Notes: generated by a model not told the origin, from the letters alone. Shown: positions 10,894 to 20,201, counted from the stretch's first letter. The stretch: 60,612 nt of DNA from Acidobacteriota bacterium (GCA_022822745.1 JAJEAO010000084.1:1-60612), one strand, 5' to 3'. Translations and numbers: made by a program.

Positions 10894-10988
10894 CTCCGCC
10901 GGGCCGGCGGAGGTGCGGCGGGAACGGCGCCGAGCCGTGGGGCCGCCGGGTGAAAGCCGCGGTTGCCCCGCAGGGAGTCGAAATTCTA
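10894..10988 (-). promoter_or_regulatory. Candidate icd promoter/leader with palindrome
   Basis: The 130-base gap upstream of icd holds TAGAAT on the minus strand (10988-10983), a plausible -10 with no clear -35. Nearer icd there is a 9-bp perfect inverted repeat with a one-base centre (10894-10912, CTCCGCCGG/CCGGCGGAG). The repeat could be an operator or a leader hairpin. The evidence is motif-level only. Confidence 0.3.
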
Positions 10989-11007
10989 CCCCCTGGAGCC
11001 GGCCCCC

Positions 11008-13122
11008 TCATCGCATCAGGGCGCCCTGCTGCAGCGAACGGATGTGATCGCGGAGGCGCGCCGCCCGTTCGAACTCCAGCTCGCGCGCCGCTTTCCGCAT
11101 TTCCTTGCGAAGCCGGGTCACTTCCCGCTGGACCCGCTCCGGCTCCTCGGGAGGGGGCTCGAACAGACCCACGGCGCGCGCCCAGTCCTCCTCCTCCACC
11201 TCGGCGGCCCCGCTCGCGCCGTGGTCGCCCGGGGCGAGCGAGTCCGAGACTTCCTTGACGACGGACCGCGGGACGATGTCGTGCTCGCGGTTGTGGGCTT
11301 CCTGGAGCGCGCGGCGACGGCTCGTCTCGGCGAGCGCCCCCGCCATGGAGCGGGTCTCCCGGTCGGCATAGAGGATGGCCCGGCCGGCGACATTTCGCGC
11401 GGCGCGACCCACGGTCTGGATGAGCGCTCCCTCGGACCGGAGGTAGCCCTCGCGGTCCGCGTCGAGGATCGCGACCAGCGACACCTCGGGGAGATCGAGC
11501 CCCTCGCGAAGCAGGTTGATTCCGATCAGCACATCGAACTCGCCGAGCCGGAGCGACCGCAGCAGGCGAACCCGTTCGAGGGTGTCGATGTCCGCATGCA
11601 TGTACCGGCAGCGGACGCCGAGCTCGTGGTAATACTCGGCGAGATCCTCGGCCATGCGCTTCGTCAGGGTGGTGACGAGCACCCGCTCGCCACGGGCCAC
11701 CGTCCGGCGGATCTCGTCGAGCAGATCGTCCACCTGCGTTCCGGCGGGCCGGACCTCGACCGCCGGATCGAGCAGGCCGGTGGGACGAATGATCTGCTCC
11801 ACCACGACACCGCCGGTGGCTTCGAGCTCGTAGGGGCCCGGAGTCGCCGACACCGCGATCGCCTGCCCCACCCGGTCCTCCCACTCCGGAAACGCGAGGG
11901 GGCGATTGTCGAGCGCGGACGGCAGCCGGAACCCGTGCTCGACGAGCGTCCGCTTCCGCGCCTGGTCCCCGGCGTACATGCCCCGGATCTGGGGGTAGGT
12001 CTGGTGGCTTTCATCCACGACGATCAGCATGTCCGGGGGCAGGTAGTCCATCAGCGTGGGCGGGGGCTCGCCCGGGGCGCGCCCGGTGAAATGCCGAGAG
12101 TAGTTCTCGATGCCGTGGCAGTGCCCCGACTCGGCGAGCATGTCGAGATCGAACAGTGTGCGCTGCATGAGGCGCTGCGCCTCGAGCAGCTTCTCCTCGG
12201 CGACCAGCTTCGGGTGGTGCTCGTCGAGTTCGTCCCGGATGCTGACGAGGGCGCGGGCGAGATCCTCCTGGCGGGCGACGTAGTGGGTTCGGGGAAACAG
12301 GGTGGCGCGGGGTTCGCGGGCCAGTTCGCGCCCGGTGAGCGGATCGAACCGGGAGATCCGCTCGACCTCGTCTCCCCAAAGGCGGATCCGGAGGCCCACG
12401 TCCTCGTAGCCCGGGACGATCTCCACGGTGTCCCCGCGCACCCGGAACCGGCCCCGCTCGAGCGAGGCGTCGTTGCGCTCATACTGCATCTCGACCAGCT
12501 TGCGGAGCAGCGCCTGGCGCGAGGGAAACACGGCGCCCTCCTCGAAGACGACGAGCATCCCGTAGTAGGCCTCGGGCGAGCCGAGGCCGTAGATGCACGA
12601 GACGCTCGCCACGATCAGGACATCGCGGCGCTCGAACAGCGACCGGGTGGCGGAGAGACGGAGGCGATCGATCTCGTCGTTGATCGTGGCTTCCTTCTCG
12701 ATGTAGGTGTCGCTGGCCGGGACATAGGCCTCCGGCTGGTAGTAGTCGTAGTAGCTGACGAAGTACTCGACGGCGTTGTCGGGGAAGAAGCCCCGGAACT
12801 CCTGGTAGAGCTGCGCGGCCAGGGTCTTGTTGTGGGCGATGACGAGCGCCGGGCGGTTCACCGCCTCGATGACCCGGGCGACGGTGAAGGTCTTGCCGGA
12901 GCCGGTGACGCCGAGAAGGACCTGCGCCGGGTCGCCGCGCTCGATGCCCTCGGCAAGCGCCTCGATCGCCCGGGGCTGGTCCCCCTTCGGCTCGAAATCG
13001 CTGACGACGCGGAAGCGGCGCGAACCCGAAGCCGGATCCCACGGGGTCGGGAGGCCGGGCCGGGCGTGGGGCGCCGCCCGCTCCGCGGGGCCGGCAAACC
13101 GGTTCTCGCCGGCGGGTCTCAC
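11008..13122 (-). CDS. uvrB: Excinuclease ABC subunit B
   Basis: DNA damage-verification helicase of nucleotide excision repair. The Walker A motif is [10 protein letters not shown]. The beta-hairpin region is [13 protein letters not shown], the DEAH-like box is [11 protein letters not shown], and the helicase C-terminal motifs include [11 protein letters not shown]-terminal UVR domain for UvrA/UvrC contact ([22 protein letters not shown]) is present. GTG at 13122 gives 704 residues without overlapping ispH. The frame remains open to 13233, but that would overlap the ispH 3' end by 86 bases. About 40 residues before the conserved [11 protein letters not shown] start look non-conserved. Confidence 0.95.
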   Translation of the reverse strand: MRPAGENRFAGPAERAAPHARPGLPTPWDPASGSRRFRVVSDFEPKGDQPRAIEALAEGIERGDPAQVLLGVTGSGKTFTVARVIEAVNRPALVIAHNKTLAAQLYQEFRGFFPDNAVEYFVSYYDYYQPEAYVPASDTYIEKEATINDEIDRLRLSATRSLFERRDVLIVASVSCIYGLGSPEAYYGMLVVFEEGAVFPSRQALLRKLVEMQYERNDASLERGRFRVRGDTVEIVPGYEDVGLRIRLWGDEVERISRFDPLTGRELAREPRATLFPRTHYVARQEDLARALVSIRDELDEHHPKLVAEEKLLEAQRLMQRTLFDLDMLAESGHCHGIENYSRHFTGRAPGEPPPTLMDYLPPDMLIVVDESHQTYPQIRGMYAGDQARKRTLVEHGFRLPSALDNRPLAFPEWEDRVGQAIAVSATPGPYELEATGGVVVEQIIRPTGLLDPAVEVRPAGTQVDDLLDEIRRTVARGERVLVTTLTKRMAEDLAEYYHELGVRCRYMHADIDTLERVRLLRSLRLGEFDVLIGINLLREGLDLPEVSLVAILDADREGYLRSEGALIQTVGRAARNVAGRAILYADRETRSMAGALAETSRRRALQEAHNREHDIVPRSVVKEVSDSLAPGDHGASGAAEVEEEDWARAVGLFEPPPEEPERVQREVTRLRKEMRKAARELEFERAARLRDHIRSLQQGALMR

Positions 13123-13147
13123 CGGTTCCGACGGGGCGCCGCCGGGG

Positions 13148-14410
13148 TCACGCCTCGAGCCCGCCGCGGCAGTCGTCCTCGGTGAGACCTCGGAAGCCGA
13201 GAACCCGCGCCAGGCTCCGGTGGACCATGACATCGGGAGTCGAGGCCCCCGATGTCACGCCGATCGTCACCGGGCCTCGGGGAAGCCAGCCGCGATCCAT
13301 GACGATGGACCCGGTGGGGCGCCGGTGGCGGATCTCGTCGTCGGAGCGAAGACACGCGGGGCCGGCGATGTGGTAGGTCGGAAAGCGCTCGCTGCAGATC
13401 TCGGCGAGATGCGAGGTGTTCGAGGAGTTGAAGCCGCCGATGACGAGCATCAGGTCGAGCGGATGCTCGAGCAGCTCGATGACGGCGTCCTGGCGCTCCT
13501 GGGTGGCGCTGCAGATCGTGTCGAAGTGCCGGAAGCGGGACGGCAGCGCCTCGGCGCCGTAGCGGCGCCCGATCGCGTCCGAGAAGCGGTCCGCGATCCG
13601 GAGCGACTCGGTGGCGAGCATCGTGGTCTGGTTCGCGAGCCCGATGCGGCCGAGCGACGTGTCCGGATCGAAGCCGTCGGAGCAGGCGTGGGGAGCGTGG
13701 CGGCTCAGGAACCCCTCCCGGTCGAAGGGCGCTTCGGCGGCGCCGGCGCCTGCCTCGATGTAGCGACAGACGTCCTCGGCCTCGTCGAAGTCCCGAACGA
13801 CGAGGTAGGAACCGGCGCGGGACACCGTGGCGCGGGTCTCCTCGTGCTTCCACTTGCCGTGGACGATGGAGGTGAAGCCCTCGCGCCGGTAGCGGCCCAC
13901 GTTCTTCCACACGTTCATGACGGAGCCACAGGTCGTGTCCACGAGGACGGCGCCCCGCTTTCGGAGGAACTCCTGCTCGTTCACGGCCACGCCGAAGGCG
14001 GGCAGCAGGACCACATCCCCGCGCTCCACGGCGGCGAACTTCTCTTCCTGCGTGGGCGCGTCCTCCACGATCCGGATCCCGAACCCGCGAAGCCGGCGGT
14101 TCACGTAGGGATTGTGGATGATCTCCCCGACGAGGAAGATGCGTCGATCCGGAAAGCGGGCGCGGGCCTCGTAGGCGTACTCGATCGCCCGGTCCACCCC
14201 GTAGCAGAACCCGAACTCGCGCGCGAGGACGAAGCGAAAGTCCCCGGCCCGGATCCGGTAGTCGTGGTCGCGGGCGAAACGGACCAGGTGGCCGCGATAG
14301 TCCTCGGTGAGGGGACCGATGATCTGCTTGCGGAGGCCGAGTCCGCGCCGGAAGTGGGCGCCGGGCTCGGGGGGCGCTCCCGGGGATGTCTGGAGGGCGG
14401 GCGGGGGCAC
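13148..14410 (-). CDS. ispH: 4-hydroxy-3-methylbut-2-enyl diphosphate reductase (long form)
   Basis: The last enzyme of the MEP isoprenoid pathway, an iron-sulfur reductase making IPP and DMAPP. The three cluster ligands are visible: C69 ([10 protein letters not shown]), C161 ([11 protein letters not shown]) and C300 ([11 protein letters not shown]). The NSSNTSHL block and [10 protein letters not shown] near the C-terminus match the family. At 420 residues it is the long form, with an N-terminal extension as in cyanobacteria and some GC-rich phyla, rather than the ~310-residue E. coli form. The start is GTG at 14410, only 23 bases from the divergent ferredoxin start. No other in-frame start lies in the first ~45 residues. 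Confidence 0.93.
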   Translation of the reverse strand: MPPPALQTSPGAPPEPGAHFRRGLGLRKQIIGPLTEDYRGHLVRFARDHDYRIRAGDFRFVLAREFGFCYGVDRAIEYAYEARARFPDRRIFLVGEIIHNPYVNRRLRGFGIRIVEDAPTQEEKFAAVERGDVVLLPAFGVAVNEQEFLRKRGAVLVDTTCGSVMNVWKNVGRYRREGFTSIVHGKWKHEETRATVSRAGSYLVVRDFDEAEDVCRYIEAGAGAAEAPFDREGFLSRHAPHACSDGFDPDTSLGRIGLANQTTMLATESLRIADRFSDAIGRRYGAEALPSRFRHFDTICSATQERQDAVIELLEHPLDLMLVIGGFNSSNTSHLAEICSERFPTYHIAGPACLRSDDEIRHRRPTGSIVMDRGWLPRGPVTIGVTSGASTPDVMVHRSLARVLGFRGLTEDDCRGGLEA

Positions 14411-14433
14411 GGCCGGATGATAGCCTTCCGCCC

Positions 14434-14784
14434 ATGCAGGATGTCCTTCTGACCGGGCCCCGGAAGCGCAAGCCGCGAATCCTCGCCTATGTGGACGCGG
14501 GGAAGTGCTTCGGCCGCGGGTGCGAAATGTGCATCGCAGTCTGTCCGGTGAAGGACTGCATCACGCTGGTCCCCGATCCGGAGCCGCGGGCGGTGGGTCA
14601 GGTGTGCGAGGTCAACGTGGACACATGCATCGGCTGCCAGCTCTGCGCCAAGTTCTGTCCGCCCGACTACGACGCGATCCACATGTTCCCCTACGACGAG
14701 GGGATGCGGCTCGCCGAGGACCGCGACCGCAGCTACGACTACCGCCTGTTCGAGAAGAAGCCGGGAGAAGCGCTCGCGAAGTAG
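14434..14784 (+). CDS. Ferredoxin-like 2[4Fe-4S] protein with atypical first cluster spacing
   Basis: A 116-residue dicluster ferredoxin-like protein. The second motif is canonical (CIGCQLCAKFCPP). The first reads CFGRGCEMCIAVCP, with four residues between the first two cysteines instead of two. An extra Cys in VKDC follows. The C-terminal ~35 residues are charged (DRDRSYDYRLFEKKP). It should be a low-potential electron carrier. Its position 23 bases divergent from ispH, an enzyme that needs reduced ferredoxin or flavodoxin, suggests but does not prove that it serves IspH. ATG at 14434 gives the compact product. Confidence 0.85.
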   Translation: MQDVLLTGPRKRKPRILAYVDAGKCFGRGCEMCIAVCPVKDCITLVPDPEPRAVGQVCEVNVDTCIGCQLCAKFCPPDYDAIHMFPYDEGMRLAEDRDRSYDYRLFEKKPGEALAK

Positions 14785-14791
14785 GCATGGA

Positions 14792-14813
14792 GCGCCGCTC
14801 TCCGGAGCGGCGC
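14792..14813 (+). repeat. Inverted repeat after the ferredoxin gene
   Basis: A perfect 9-bp stem (GCGCCGCTC/GAGCGGCGC) with a TCCG tetraloop begins seven bases after the ferredoxin stop. No T-run follows, so it is not a classic intrinsic terminator. It may stabilise the transcript 3' end or work with Rho. Confidence 0.4.
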
Positions 14814-14851
14814 GGGGACCGTCAGGCGGACCGCGCGACCCGGGTTCCGGC

Positions 14852-15547
14852 ATGACCGGCAATCCGATCACCCCGGCGCTGTTCGAATTCCTGCGCGAGC
14901 TGCGCGAGAACAACGACCGGGAGTGGTTCGCGGCCCACCAGTGGCGGTTCCTTGCCGATGTCCGCGACCCGATGCTGGAGTTCATCGCGGAGTTCGCCGC
15001 GCCGCTCGCCGAGATCAGCCCCCGTTTCGTGGCCGACTCCCGGCCGAACGGCGGGTCGCTGTTCCGGATCTACCGGGATGTGCGGTTCTCTCCGGACAAG
15101 ACGCCGTACAAGACGAACGTGGGAGCGCATTTCCGCCACGCGGCGGGTCGCGATGCTCACGCCCCCGGCTTCTACCTCCACCTCGAACCCGGGACGTGCT
15201 TCGCCGGATGCGGAGTCTGGCGGCCCGCCGGCCCGGCGCTGCGGCAGATCCGGCGCGCGATTCACGAGCGACAGGCCGCCTGGACCCGGGTCACGACCGA
15301 GCCCGCCTTCGCGGGGACCTTCGAGTTCGCCGGAGCGTCGCTGAAGCGGGGACCTCGGGACTACCCCCTCGACCACCCCCTGATCGAGGATCTGAAGCGG
15401 AAGGACTTCGTCGCCGTGACCTCGTTCCCGGAGGAGGAGGCGGTGCGTCCCGATTTCCCGGAGACCTTCGCCGGGATGGTCCGCACGGGAGCCCCCTTCG
15501 TCGGCTTCCTGTGCCGGGCGGTCGGCGTGGAGTTCGCGCAATGCTGA
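14852..15547 (+). CDS. DUF2461 (TIGR02453) family protein
   Basis: A 231-residue cytoplasmic protein of a widely conserved uncharacterised family. Recognisable blocks are LFEFLRELRENNDREWFAAH near the N-terminus, PNGGSLFRIYRDVRFSPDKT, PYKTNVGAHFRH and PGFYLHLEPG. The C-terminal part includes LKRGPRDYPLDHPLIEDLKR. The biochemical role is unknown. It follows the ferredoxin on the same strand after 67 bases and may be co-transcribed. Confidence 0.88.
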   Translation: MTGNPITPALFEFLRELRENNDREWFAAHQWRFLADVRDPMLEFIAEFAAPLAEISPRFVADSRPNGGSLFRIYRDVRFSPDKTPYKTNVGAHFRHAAGRDAHAPGFYLHLEPGTCFAGCGVWRPAGPALRQIRRAIHERQAAWTRVTTEPAFAGTFEFAGASLKRGPRDYPLDHPLIEDLKRKDFVAVTSFPEEEAVRPDFPETFAGMVRTGAPFVGFLCRAVGVEFAQC

Positions 15548-15643
15548 TCCGGTCACGTGAGAGCCGCGAGGTAGCCTGCGCGGTCACTGGCAGGCGTCGG
15601 CTCCGCCTCTGGGGAATGCATGACGATGCCGAGGAGGACACAC

Positions 15644-16063
15644 ATGCGAGGGGTCAAGTTCATCGTCAAGGGTGAGCTCCCGCCTAAGAAGGACGGAGCG
15701 AACTCAATGTGGGGCAAGCCTCTTGAAGCGCAGCGGCTCATCGCGCTGCGCACCGAGGCGCGGCGAGCGCTGCGGAACCAGCCACCCTTCGAACGCGAGA
15801 TTCGTGTTGAACTGATCGTGGTTGTGGGCGACGGAGAGCAGGCGGGAGACCTGGACAACTACATCTCGGGCGTATGCGACGGACTGCAGACGGCAGACTC
15901 ACAGGCCTGTCTTCACTCTCTGTTCCAGGAAGCACGCCACGCCGCCATCAACCCCCGGCGCTGGGCCGCGATCACGGACGATGCCCGTATCGTGGAAATC
16001 AGAGCAGAGAAGCGACAGGGATCCGACCCTTCGGAGTACCGCCTCAGGATCGCGGGCCACTGA
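15644..16063 (+). CDS. RusA-like crossover junction endodeoxyribonuclease, stand-alone
   Basis: A 139-residue protein matching the RusA fold family, dimeric nucleases that resolve Holliday junctions. The metal-binding signature is GDLDNYISGVCDGLQ, with acidic residues D69, D71 and D79. The DDARIVEIRAEKR segment near the C-terminus matches the DD-x-V-x(n)-K block of the family. An AGGAGG at 15632-15637, six bases upstream, fixes the start at ATG 15644. The ORF is open further upstream. Composition is less GC-extreme than in the neighbours. RusA genes usually ride on prophages, but no phage genes flank it. It overlaps the convergent ligase gene by 20 bases. Confidence 0.75.
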   Translation: MRGVKFIVKGELPPKKDGANSMWGKPLEAQRLIALRTEARRALRNQPPFEREIRVELIVVVGDGEQAGDLDNYISGVCDGLQTADSQACLHSLFQEARHAAINPRRWAAITDDARIVEIRAEKRQGSDPSEYRLRIAGH

Positions 16064-17585
16064 CGGCTCGGTGAGACGACTCGCCGTGATCAGGCTTGCG
16101 CCCCAGGTAGGCGGCGCGGAGGCGGTCCTTCGGGATCTTGCCCGCAGGGGTCCGGGGGATCCGGTCCACGAAGACGATCTCGCGGGGGCGCTTGTAGCGG
16201 GCGAGGCGGGCCGCGCAGTGGGCGATCAGCTCCTCCGCCGCGACATCGGCCGACCGGACGACCCAGGCGACCGGCGCCTCGCCCCAGCGCTCGTCGGGGA
16301 CGCCGCCGACAGCACAGTCATCCACCGCGGGATGGGTGCCGAGGGCCGTCTCCAGCTCGGCCGGGAAGATGTTGAAGCCGCCCGAGTTGATGAGCTCCCG
16401 CGAGCGGCCCATCAGCGTGATGTACCCGTCGTCGTCCGCCCGGGCGAGGTCGCCGGTCCAGCCCCAGCCATCCCGGAAATAGCGGGCGGTCTCCTTCTCG
16501 TCGCCGAAGTAGCCCTCCATCAGGAACGGCCCCCGCGCCACGATCTCGCCGGTCCCGCCCACCGGGACCGGGTCGCCGTTCGCGTCCACGATGCGGAGCT
16601 CCACACCCGGGGCCGGCCGACCGACGGTGCCCGCGCGCGTTGCGGTGTCCCGGGGCCGCAGGATCGTGAGGGGTCCGGTCTCGGACTGGCCGTAGTGGTC
16701 CGTGTACCCGCAGTGCGGCATGGCGGCGCTCCAGGCGGCGATCAGCGCCGGGGAAGATGGCGCGCCGCCCACGCCCAGGTTCCGGAGCGAGGCGAGGCGC
16801 TCCCGATCGAACGCGCGGGACCGGAGCAGGTCGCGCACCTGGACAGGCACGAGGAACACCGACGAGATCCGGTGGCGTTCGGTCGCCGCGACGAACGCGG
16901 CCGGATCCCACCTCCGGAAGAGGACGGCGGTGGCGCCGGCGAGGATCGAGGCCTGGTACCAGATCATGAGGCCCACGGCGTGGAACATGGGGGTGACGAC
17001 GGCCACGACGTCGCTGGCGGTGACCTGATGCTCCCGGGCCGTGGATCGGGCCGAGACGTAGCGCGCCCGGTGACTCACGACGGCTCCCTTGGGCCCGCCG
17101 GTCGTGCCCCCGGTGAAGGTCATCGCGACCGGCGCCCGCGGATCCACGGTCCGGTCCGGGGGCGTCTCGGGGAAGCCGCGCAGCGCAGCGGCGAACGCTT
17201 CCTCGCCGCCGTCGAGCAGGACCGGAATCCCCGCCCGCGCCTCCGGGGTCAGCTTCGCCTCGGCTTCCGGGTCCACGACCAGAACCCGCGGTCGGGTGCG
17301 CTTCAGAATTTCCTCGATCTCGGCGGGCGCGTGGAGCGGCGGGATGTGCACCAGGACTCCGCCCGCCCGGGCGTTGCCGAAATGGACGATCCCGTATTCC
17401 GGGCGGTTGAAGAGCAGGCTCGCGATGCGGTCCCCGGGCTCGACGCCGGCCGCGATGAGCCGGTGGGCGAACCGGTTCGCGCGGCGGTCGTACTCGCCGA
17501 AGGACAGTCGGCGGCGGCCGAAGATCACCGCGGTCTTCCCGGGCGAGCGCCGGGCGGCGCGCTCGAGGATCCGGCCGAGCTGCAC
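16044..17585 (-). CDS. AMP-forming acyl/aryl-CoA ligase (ANL superfamily)
   Basis: A 513-residue adenylating enzyme that would activate a carboxylic acid as an acyl-AMP and then a thioester. The P-loop is TFTGGTTGGPKGAVVSH. Other motifs are YGQSETGP (A5-type), the GWGWTGDLARADDDGYI hinge region, INSGGFNIFPAELE and the catalytic Lys motif TPAGKIPKDRL near the C-terminus. GTG at 17585 was chosen; it lies 17 bases after the stop of the upstream flavoenzyme gene. The substrate cannot be read from the sequence. It is the third gene of the operon and may prepare or load the substrate of the flavoenzyme. Confidence 0.88.
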   Translation of the reverse strand: MQLGRILERAARRSPGKTAVIFGRRRLSFGEYDRRANRFAHRLIAAGVEPGDRIASLLFNRPEYGIVHFGNARAGGVLVHIPPLHAPAEIEEILKRTRPRVLVVDPEAEAKLTPEARAGIPVLLDGGEEAFAAALRGFPETPPDRTVDPRAPVAMTFTGGTTGGPKGAVVSHRARYVSARSTAREHQVTASDVVAVVTPMFHAVGLMIWYQASILAGATAVLFRRWDPAAFVAATERHRISSVFLVPVQVRDLLRSRAFDRERLASLRNLGVGGAPSSPALIAAWSAAMPHCGYTDHYGQSETGPLTILRPRDTATRAGTVGRPAPGVELRIVDANGDPVPVGGTGEIVARGPFLMEGYFGDEKETARYFRDGWGWTGDLARADDDGYITLMGRSRELINSGGFNIFPAELETALGTHPAVDDCAVGGVPDERWGEAPVAWVVRSADVAAEELIAHCAARLARYKRPREIVFVDRIPRTPAGKIPKDRLRAAYLGRKPDHGESSHRAVSGPRS

Positions 17586-17602
17586 GGGGCGGTCGCCCGG
17601 CG

Positions 17603-18850
17603 TCAGACCGCCCCGACGCTGCGATCGGCCGGGAGACGCGCCATCTGCTCCATGGGCCCGAAGATGCTCTCGACCCCCGATCCGAAGACGTTGCCCGAGA
17701 GGATGTCGATGACGCCCTGGCGGCACTCGGGGTTCGCCTTCAGGAAGTCGGCGAAGTTGAAGTCGCGATCGTAGAAGGCGTACACCATCTTGCGGAAGGC
17801 CCGCATCCCGGCGATGAAGTCGCCCGCGAAGGCGCCGAGCGCCTCGCCGCTCAGATCTCCGGCCGCGAGGCCGTGGCAGATCGAGTCGGCCGCCCCCTCG
17901 CCGGACCGAAGCGCGAGCAGGACGCCGGTCGAGTAGATGGGATCGAGAAAGGCGAAGGCGTCGCCGACGAGCACCCAGCCCGGACCCGCGATCCGCTCCG
18001 CGCAGTACGAGAAATCCTGCGCCACCCGGACCGGCATCACCTGCTCGGCGCCCGCCAGCCGCTCCTCGAGGGGAGGGCAATCCCGGATGGCCATCTCGAA
18101 CCGGGTCTGGGCATCGCCGCCGGGGCCGGCCAGGCGGTCCAGCTCGCCCACGACCCCGACGCTCACGACATCGCCGGCGAGAGGGATGACCCAGAACCAG
18201 GCGTCGCCGCGTCGAGTGCGGAGGATCAGGGTCGCCCCCTCGTCCTTCCCGTCGTCGCGCCGCGCGCCCCGGAAGTGGCTGAAGATGGAGACCTTGCGGA
18301 GGTATGGCTCGGAAACGAGCAGGCCCAGACGCCGGGCAATCAGGGCCCGGCGGCCGGTCGCGTCCACGACGACTCGCGCCGGGATTTCCACCGCCGCGCC
18401 CGACCGAGCCCGCGCCCGGACGCCGACCGCGCGATCCCCGTCGAAGAGCACGTCCTGGACCTGGACACCCCGCTGCACCCGCACGCCGTTCTCCTCGGCG
18501 CCCTCGAGCAGCAGGGCGTCGAATTCGCTCCGTCGCACCTGCCAGGTGGTGGACCGCTCGTGCGGATCGGTTTCGGAGAAGTAGAAGGGCGCGGAGCCGC
18601 GGCCGGACGAGCTGAAGAACTGAACGCTGTGCTTCTTCTGGAAGTGGCTCCGCTTCAGCCGCCCCACGAGTCCGAGCCGATCGAAGGTGTCCCAGGTGTG
18701 CGGCACGAGCGACTCGCCGACCTTGAACCGGGGACGCCGCTCCCGCTCCAGGAGGCCGACGCGGTAGCCCCTCCGCGCCACCAGCGAGGCCGCGGTGCTC
18801 CCCGCCGGGCCCCCGCCGGCGACGAGGACATCGAGCGGCTCGGGGAACAT
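17603..18850 (-). CDS. Flavin-dependent halogenase-like FAD oxidoreductase
   Basis: A 415-residue FAD protein with all three sequence marks of flavin-dependent halogenases: the GGGPAGS dinucleotide motif at 12-18, W-x-W-x-I-P as WFWVIP at 218-223, and F-x-x-P-x-x-S-x-G as FLDPIYSTG at 301-309. K73 in FQKKHSVQF is a candidate catalytic lysine for a lysine-chloramine or HOCl route. The C-terminal FLKANPECRQGVIDILSGNVF part resembles CmlS/CndH-type halogenases that act on carrier-bound acyl or aryl groups. Related non-halogenating oxidoreductases and geranylgeranyl-reductase-like proteins share the fold, so activity is not proven. It is the middle gene of a three-gene operon. Confidence 0.8.
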   Translation of the reverse strand: MFPEPLDVLVAGGGPAGSTAASLVARRGYRVGLLERERRPRFKVGESLVPHTWDTFDRLGLVGRLKRSHFQKKHSVQFFSSSGRGSAPFYFSETDPHERSTTWQVRRSEFDALLLEGAEENGVRVQRGVQVQDVLFDGDRAVGVRARARSGAAVEIPARVVVDATGRRALIARRLGLLVSEPYLRKVSIFSHFRGARRDDGKDEGATLILRTRRGDAWFWVIPLAGDVVSVGVVGELDRLAGPGGDAQTRFEMAIRDCPPLEERLAGAEQVMPVRVAQDFSYCAERIAGPGWVLVGDAFAFLDPIYSTGVLLALRSGEGAADSICHGLAAGDLSGEALGAFAGDFIAGMRAFRKMVYAFYDRDFNFADFLKANPECRQGVIDILSGNVFGSGVESIFGPMEQMARLPADRSVGAV

Positions 18851-18872
18851 CGTTCCGGCCCGCGATCCGGGG

Positions 18873-20201
18873 TCAGGCCGTGGCGAGTTCCCGATGCTCG
18901 GGCTCGTAGAACTCGGGGAGCAGCGAATCCACCCGCAACAGGCCCTGCGGCGTGAGCCGAATCGCCTCGCGGTCGAGGGTCAGCATGCGGTCCCGCTCGA
19001 GGCGCGTGAAGGCAGCATCGAACTCGTCCTGCAGCTCGACGCCGAATTTGTCCCGGAAATAGCCCGGGTCGAGGTGTCCGAGCTTGAGCTGGAGGATCGT
19101 CTCCCGGATCAGGCGCTCCTTCGCCGAGGTCCGGAACGCGCGCTGGACCGGAAAGGCGCCGCGGCTCACGGCCTCGAGCCAGGCGTCCCAGGATGACGAG
19201 TTCTGGTAGTGGACCCCCCGCAGATGTCCGAAGGAGGAGACTCCGGCGGCGATCATGTCGGCGCCCCGCCAGAGAGCGTCCCGATAGACGAAGCGGGCGC
19301 CGCGGCCCTTCTTCTTCACGGTGTAGGCGCTCGAGGGCTCGTAGCCGGCGGCGGCGAAGCGCTCGAACGCGTACGCGTGCCAGTCGCGCCGCGTCTGCCA
19401 GCTCGCGAACAGCGGCGCGTCTCCCCCGCTGTTCTCCCCCCCGTTCTCAAGGATGCGCTTCGCGTACACCGTGTTGTAGGGAAGCTCCATCTGGTACACG
19501 GTGATGCTGTCGGCGTCGAGCGCGATCGTCTCGTCCACCGTCTTCCGCCACAGCTCCCACGTCTCGCCCAGCATGCCGGCGATGAGGTCCACGTTGACCT
19601 GCTGGAACCCGGCATCCCGGACCCACGGGATGCACCGGTGGATCTCGCGGGTGGTGTGCGCCCGACCGTTCTCCCGCAGGATCCCGTCGTCCATGTTTTC
19701 GAGACCGAGGCTGAGGCGGGTGACGCCGATCTCCCGGATCGCCCTCACCTTGGCCTCGGTCAGCGTGCCGGGCTCGCACTCGAAGGCGACCTCGTCCACG
19801 CCAGCCCAGGGAAGGGCGTCCTTCAGGCGGACGACGAGCCCCAGCAACTGCTTCGGGCTGATGAACGACGGGGTGCCCCCGCCGAAATAGACGAAATCGA
19901 GGGCCCGGCCGGCGAGCAGCGGCTGCGCGGCGTAGAGCTCGACCTCCCGGGCGAGAGCGTCCAGGTACTGCCGGACCTCCTGGCCATTCCGGTCGGTATA
20001 GACGCGGAAATAGCAGAACTTGCACCGTTTCCGGCAGAACGGGATGTGGAGATAGAGCCCCAGATCCGGCGGCGCCGGCCCGGCGGACTGCGCAAGAACG
20101 TCATCGAGCGCCGGCGTCTCCTCCGGCGTCCACCGGGAATACGGCGGGTAGTTCGAGACGAAGACGCTGCCGAGATCGGATTCGGTCGCAGGCTCGGTCA
20201 T
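18873..20201 (-). CDS. HemN-like radical SAM protein
   Basis: A 442-residue radical SAM enzyme with the HemN/HemW layout. The cluster motif is HIPFCRKRCKFCYFRVYTD with C56, C60 and C63, followed by YFGGGTPSFISPKQL (the SAM-binding GGGTPS) and a C-terminal HemN_C-like domain (LIRETILQLKLGHLD). The residue after the third Cys pair is Tyr-Phe rather than the Cys of true HemN. Together with the biosynthetic neighbours, this argues against a housekeeping coproporphyrinogen oxidase. HemN-like enzymes also include methyltransferases and cyclopropanases. It is the first gene of the trio, with 22 bases to the flavoenzyme gene. ATG at 20201. Confidence 0.85.
   Translation of the reverse strand: MTEPATESDLGSVFVSNYPPYSRWTPEETPALDDVLAQSAGPAPPDLGLYLHIPFCRKRCKFCYFRVYTDRNGQEVRQYLDALAREVELYAAQPLLAGRALDFVYFGGGTPSFISPKQLLGLVVRLKDALPWAGVDEVAFECEPGTLTEAKVRAIREIGVTRLSLGLENMDDGILRENGRAHTTREIHRCIPWVRDAGFQQVNVDLIAGMLGETWELWRKTVDETIALDADSITVYQMELPYNTVYAKRILENGGENSGGDAPLFASWQTRRDWHAYAFERFAAAGYEPSSAYTVKKKGRGARFVYRDALWRGADMIAAGVSSFGHLRGVHYQNSSSWDAWLEAVSRGAFPVQRAFRTSAKERLIRETILQLKLGHLDPGYFRDKFGVELQDEFDAAFTRLERDRMLTLDREAIRLTPQGLLRVDSLLPEFYEPEHRELATA

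Noticed and set aside
13123..13233. Longer UvrB starting inside ispH
   Set aside because: It would overlap the ispH coding end by 86 bases and add non-conserved residues; GTG 13122 avoids this.
15644..16063. Prophage remnant
   Set aside because: Only the RusA-like gene is phage-like; no integrase, portal, terminase or attachment repeat was seen nearby.
18873..20201. Housekeeping oxygen-independent coproporphyrinogen oxidase
   Set aside because: The cluster motif lacks the fourth Cys position of true HemN and the gene is operonic with halogenase-like and ligase genes; kept as HemN-like only.
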